Below are positions 62,101 to 64,000 of a DNA stretch of 64,000 nt, piece by piece (position 1 is the stretch's first letter; each line of letters begins with the position of its first letter). The position numbers and the translations under genes were made by a program. Source of the stretch: CAMDMI01 sp044379485 (GTDB taxonomy: Bacteria; Bacteroidota; Bacteroidia; Cytophagales; Flexibacteraceae). The DNA lies in NCBI GenBank assembly GCA_044379485.1, contig JBIPOE010000003.1:1-64000 (forward strand), given 5' to 3'. The notes beneath the pieces are model-generated. The model was not told the DNA's origin. It worked only from the letters and a program-made list of their open reading frames with translations, and ran no database searches.

Positions 62101-62241
62101 TTGCTTGAAAAGGAAATAGAGTCTGATCGTCAACGGATTATCCAAAAAATGATATTAGCTAAACAGGCAGGCGCACCAGCAATGCCGCCTTCTCCAAAGG
62201 TTCAACACTTGTGGCATTGTGACGATTTGGGAGAAGAATAG
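59197..62241 (+). CDS. Secreted two-domain amidohydrolase-family protein
   Basis: The 1014-residue product has a signal peptide (about 1-30, LIVSLLILSFSRASFAQ) and two amidohydrolase (imidazolonepropionase-like) halves. In the first half (about 40-460) the metal-binding H-x-H start is absent: it reads SFIEINSSYG where PGFIDxHxH is expected. The second half (about 585-980) has the usual VDEHSHIAIS with H-x-H, a HSYVQSEINMLMH segment, and the tail INSDDAEMARRLNQE, then VTLNPAKLLHLDKQIGSLKDGKDADIVIW. So only the second half looks catalytic. Substrates in this secreted Bacteroidota group are unknown to me; peptides or dipeptides are possible. It is 19 bases after the dehydratase gene. Confidence 0.85.
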   Translation: MNTFNFNTRLSVKALIVSLLILSFSRASFAQFGLPQAALTDERPIEFVLINCTIISAPGQKIENGKLYVKEGKIVSAGKEIVFPSKVKTIDLKGAWIYPSFIEINSSYGQPALQPRGQVGRMEMTDFNPQYESKRAGSYLWNQALKPEFEAVSSFTPNQKEAEELRKNGFGYAVSTSKDGIMRGTGVLAMLGEGKTAELILKDKIVQGMSFQKGSSNQQYPSSQMGSIALLRQTYLDLEWYEKAVSKSPNLGLEALLANKSLPILFETGQKYEVLRASKLAKEFNLKLIIKGKGDEYQRVNEIKSSGFPLVLPLQFPELPDVEDPMDADLVSIADLKHWEMASHNPRLLNEKNVEFIFTTTDLKDQKSFWSNLKKVVENGLPEDVALASLTTKPALLLKAENQIGQIKAGLQASFFVASGNIFKPGAQILENWVNGKKYIVSSLMDKSLTADYRLIIGKDSSFKLRIEQKEGKNEFAVLEKDTQKTKLQGSYDAGKINFLGLIKRLDTSSRLQFSGWQEGNGFSGFVTGLVSGKASWSARRIADLPISKAGDSLKKKKPEDLGKIWYPFQAFGKSQVPEQKEYIIKNATVWTNETEGKLENTDVWIANGKIKKIGKNLIAPISAISIDAAGKHVTAGIVDEHSHIAISKGVNEGSSTTSAEVRIGDVVEADDVNIYRHLAGGVTAVQQLHGSANTIGGQSSLIKLKWGKSPEEMKITNADGFIKFALGENVKQSNWGDFNTVRYPQTRMGVEQLLYDAFHKAKQYKTERELALKSSKAGFKRDLKLETLVEILDKKRFISCHSYVQSEINMLMHVGDSMGFTVNTFTHILEGYKVADKMKKHGAGASTFSDWWAYKMEVKDAIPYNAALLHKAGVTVAINSDDAEMARRLNQEAAKTMKYGGVSEEDAWKMVTLNPAKLLHLDKQIGSLKDGKDADIVIWTDNPLSIYARAEKTFIEGVKYFDLDESRLLEKEIESDRQRIIQKMILAKQAGAPAMPPSPKVQHLWHCDDLGEE

Positions 62242-62300
62242 AAACAAAAACAAGCAAAAATAATTTTGGCACAAAATTAGCTGTATATACAATTAATCTG

Positions 62301-63008
62301 ATGGAGTTTGCGGGCAAAACAATAATTATTACTGGTGGTTCTTCCGGAATCGGAAAAGCTACCGCAAAAAAGTTGACCGAATTGGGGGCAAAAGTTTTGA
62401 TAACAGGCAGAAGCAAAGAGCGACTGGAAAAAGCCGCCAGTCAAATTGGTTGCGCCTGGATTCAATCTGATGTAAGCAAGCAGGAAGATGTAAACAAAGT
62501 TTTTGAGTGGGTTTCAAAAAACTGGAGCAACCAAATTGATGTATTGATTAACAATGCTGGCCTTGGAGAATTTGCTTCTGTAGAAGATACAGCCATCGAA
62601 AGCTATCAAAGGGTGTTTGGTGTTAATATTTTTGGGCCTATCATGATGGTAAAGAAGGCTTTACCGCTAATGAAAGGTAAAAAATCCGGAAGTATTGTCA
62701 ACGTTGCCTCAACATCTTCAATGAAAGGTTTTGCCAACGGATCAGCTTATTCTGCCTCCAAATTTGCATTAAGAGGTTTCACACAAAGCCTCATGGAAGA
62801 ATTGAGGCCATTCAACATCAGGGTGTTTCAGGTGAATCCTTCAGAAGTAACAACTGCTTTGGGAAATCCTGAAAGAGAAGAACGAAAGGAAATCGACTTT
62901 AAACTTGGGCCAGAGCAACTGGCTCAAACAATAGTGTCGGTTTTGATGTTACCTGAAAAAGCCTTTGTACCGGAACTTTCGGTCTGGGCAACCAATCCAA
63001 GGAATTAA
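62301..63008 (+). CDS. Short-chain dehydrogenase/reductase
   Basis: The 235-residue protein is a classical SDR: cofactor motif TGGSSGIGKATAKKL near residues 9-24, NNAGLGE around residue 88, and catalytic Ser (NVASTSSMKG) and Y-S-A-S-K (SAYSASKFALRGF). The end FQVNPSEVTTALGNPE is a typical substrate-loop region. FabG-like ketoacyl reductases and sepiapterin-like enzymes are both possible, and the substrate cannot be fixed. It begins 59 bases after the amidohydrolase and ends 25 bases before the YceI gene. Confidence 0.88.
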   Translation: MEFAGKTIIITGGSSGIGKATAKKLTELGAKVLITGRSKERLEKAASQIGCAWIQSDVSKQEDVNKVFEWVSKNWSNQIDVLINNAGLGEFASVEDTAIESYQRVFGVNIFGPIMMVKKALPLMKGKKSGSIVNVASTSSMKGFANGSAYSASKFALRGFTQSLMEELRPFNIRVFQVNPSEVTTALGNPEREERKEIDFKLGPEQLAQTIVSVLMLPEKAFVPELSVWATNPRN

Positions 63009-63033
63009 TATTCAACAATATACAAAACAGAAA

Positions 63034-63633
63034 ATGACAAAATTCAAGTCTCTTGCAGCAGTGGTCCTGGTAGGTTCATTGCTAGTTGGTTCATCTTTTA
63101 CAAGTAAAGTGAACAGTTTCAAAGTAAATGTTGCAAAATCTTCTTTGAAGTGGGTTGCAACCAAAGTAACAGGAAAGCATGATGGTACGCTAAAACTTGC
63201 AAACGGTTCTTTGGAATCAAATGGCAAAATGGTGACTGGTGGTGCATTCGATATCGATATGAACTCTTTGGCTTGTACAGATATTACAGACAAAGAAACC
63301 AATGGAAACTTTTTGGGCCACTTACGTTCTGAAGAATTTTTCTCAATTGACAAGCACAAAACAGCACATTTTGAAATTCAAAAAGTAGTTCCTACAAAAG
63401 GAAACGAATATGATGTAACTGGTAAATTAACCATCAAAGGCATTACCAATGAAGTTACTTTTCCAGCTACAATCACCACAAGTCCAAAAGGCGTGAAAGC
63501 TACCGCAAAAATTACCGTTGATAGAACCAAGTTTGACATCAAATTTCGCTCTGGTAAATTTTTCGAAGGTCTTGGCGATAAATTAATTTATGATGATTTC
63601 GTAATTGATTTGAATCTGGAGGCTGGCGAATAA
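63034..63633 (+). CDS. YceI family protein
   Basis: A periplasmic lipocalin-like protein thought to bind polyisoprenoids. The 199-residue product has a signal (MTKFKSLAAVVLVGSLLVG) and strand motifs typical for YceI: SSLKWVATKVTGKHDGTLKL, GAFDIDMNSLACTDI, HLRSEEFFSIDKH, GKLTIKGITNEV and FDIKFRSGKFF, ending LEAGE. The ATG 63034 sits directly before the signal, so the in-frame sequence starting in the SDR gene at 62965 is not part of it. It is followed by a terminator-like stem-loop at 63661. Confidence 0.9.
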   Translation: MTKFKSLAAVVLVGSLLVGSSFTSKVNSFKVNVAKSSLKWVATKVTGKHDGTLKLANGSLESNGKMVTGGAFDIDMNSLACTDITDKETNGNFLGHLRSEEFFSIDKHKTAHFEIQKVVPTKGNEYDVTGKLTIKGITNEVTFPATITTSPKGVKATAKITVDRTKFDIKFRSGKFFEGLGDKLIYDDFVIDLNLEAGE

Positions 63634-63660
63634 TTTAATTATCATTTAACTACTTACAGA

Positions 63661-63688
63661 AGGCCGCAACTGAATTAAGTCGCGGCTT
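63661..63688 (+). terminator. Terminator after the YceI gene
   Basis: AGGCCGC (63661-63667) pairs with GCGGCTT (63682-63688, one G-T pair), and an inner ACT/AGT pairing extends the stem past one mismatch; the stem runs into TTATTTTT. The stop is 28 bases upstream. Confidence 0.65.
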
Positions 63689-63712
63689 TATTTTTGCCTT
63701 TAAAATCCTGGA

Positions 63713-64000
63713 ATGGAAAATTTGAGACCGATCACTGGATCAAAACAAGAAAAATACAAAGCGCTTTTGCCCCAAATTGAGGCTTTATGGTCTGGCGAGC
63801 CAGATTTGATCGCCAATATGGCAAATGCATGTGCAGCCATAAAACAAACCTTTGATTTTCATTGGGTTGGATTTTATCTGGTGAAGGAAAACGAACTGGT
63901 TTTAGGCCCATTTCAAGGTCCGGTTGCATGTACCCGAATAGGTTACGGAAGAGGAGTTTGTGGTACAGCCTGGTCAAGTCAAAAAACACAATTGGTGCCT
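63713..64000 (+). CDS. GAF-domain free methionine-(R)-sulfoxide reductase (3' end outside window)
   Basis: Reduces free Met-R-sulfoxide. The frame opens at ATG 63713 and runs off the right edge after 96 codons. The segments FHWVGFYLVKENELVLGPFQ and GPVACTRIGYGRGVCGTAW match fRMsr (MsrC) proteins, with the first two conserved Cys in view (VACTRI and GVCGTAW); the third catalytic Cys would lie beyond the edge. Normal length is about 160 residues, so roughly 60 percent is seen. Confidence 0.88.
   Translation, partial: MENLRPITGSKQEKYKALLPQIEALWSGEPDLIANMANACAAIKQTFDFHWVGFYLVKENELVLGPFQGPVACTRIGYGRGVCGTAWSSQKTQLVP

Overview
The window reads as a chromosomal segment of a Bacteroidota bacterium. 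The signs are six secreted proteins with C-terminal type IX secretion (T9SS, type A) sorting domains, two gliding-motility lipoproteins (GldB and GldH), Bacteroidota-type families (DUF5606, a Cys-rich RicT homologue, a short ComEC), few Shine-Dalgarno sequences, and a moderately AT-rich composition. A lineage below phylum cannot be fixed from what is visible. The coding density is high, both ends cut through genes (TspO-like on the left, a free-Met-R-sulfoxide reductase on the right), and no rRNA, tRNA, CRISPR array or complete insertion sequence was seen.

Layout. 1-10 kb: TspO end, a small membrane protein, an outer-membrane-like protein, a T9SS protein, a lipoprotein, galactokinase, XerD and a secreted M14 carboxypeptidase. 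10-19 kb: an orphan RND efflux permease, a decayed RelE-type toxin next to a palindromic repeat, and a very large subtilisin-like T9SS protease. 19-25 kb: altronate dehydratase family enzyme, solitary Mrr nuclease, DUF502 protein, RicT homologue, KdsC-like phosphatase. 25-31 kb: a tight minus-strand operon, read from hemerythrin (ScdA/YtfE-like) through ruvX, a PASTA protein and a YCF48/Asp-box T9SS protein to galE, with two start/stop overlaps. 31-36 kb: MtfA-like peptidase, allantoate-amidohydrolase-like enzyme, a decayed DUF433/DUF5615 toxin-antitoxin pair, and an FG-GAP-repeat T9SS protein. 36-44 kb: GT3 glycogen synthase, fatty acid hydroxylase, a membrane glycosyltransferase-like protein, gldB divergent from an outer-membrane barrel, and purN-DUF5606-hypothetical. 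44-54 kb: comEC, rsmI, allantoinase, two small secreted or lipid-anchored proteins, LOG-family protein plus lytic transglycosylase, acyl-CoA reductase, biotin carrier, gldH. 54-64 kb: T9SS protein, a long inverted-repeat element, recA, a small conserved protein, pterin dehydratase, a two-domain amidohydrolase, SDR, YceI, fRMsr.

Functional themes are T9SS surface and secreted proteins with gliding lipoproteins, the Leloir pathway (galK and galE), ureide degradation (allantoinase plus an AllC-like enzyme), DNA uptake and recombination (comEC, recA, ruvX, xerD), and cell-wall or envelope upkeep. The less ordinary items are two decayed toxin-antitoxin loci that occupy the otherwise empty gaps, a palindromic element between two terminators beside recA, a hemerythrin protein lacking the cysteine pair of its family, an RND pump without its partners, and a cluster of dyads upstream of the LOG gene. 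I did not see a convincing new multi-gene system.
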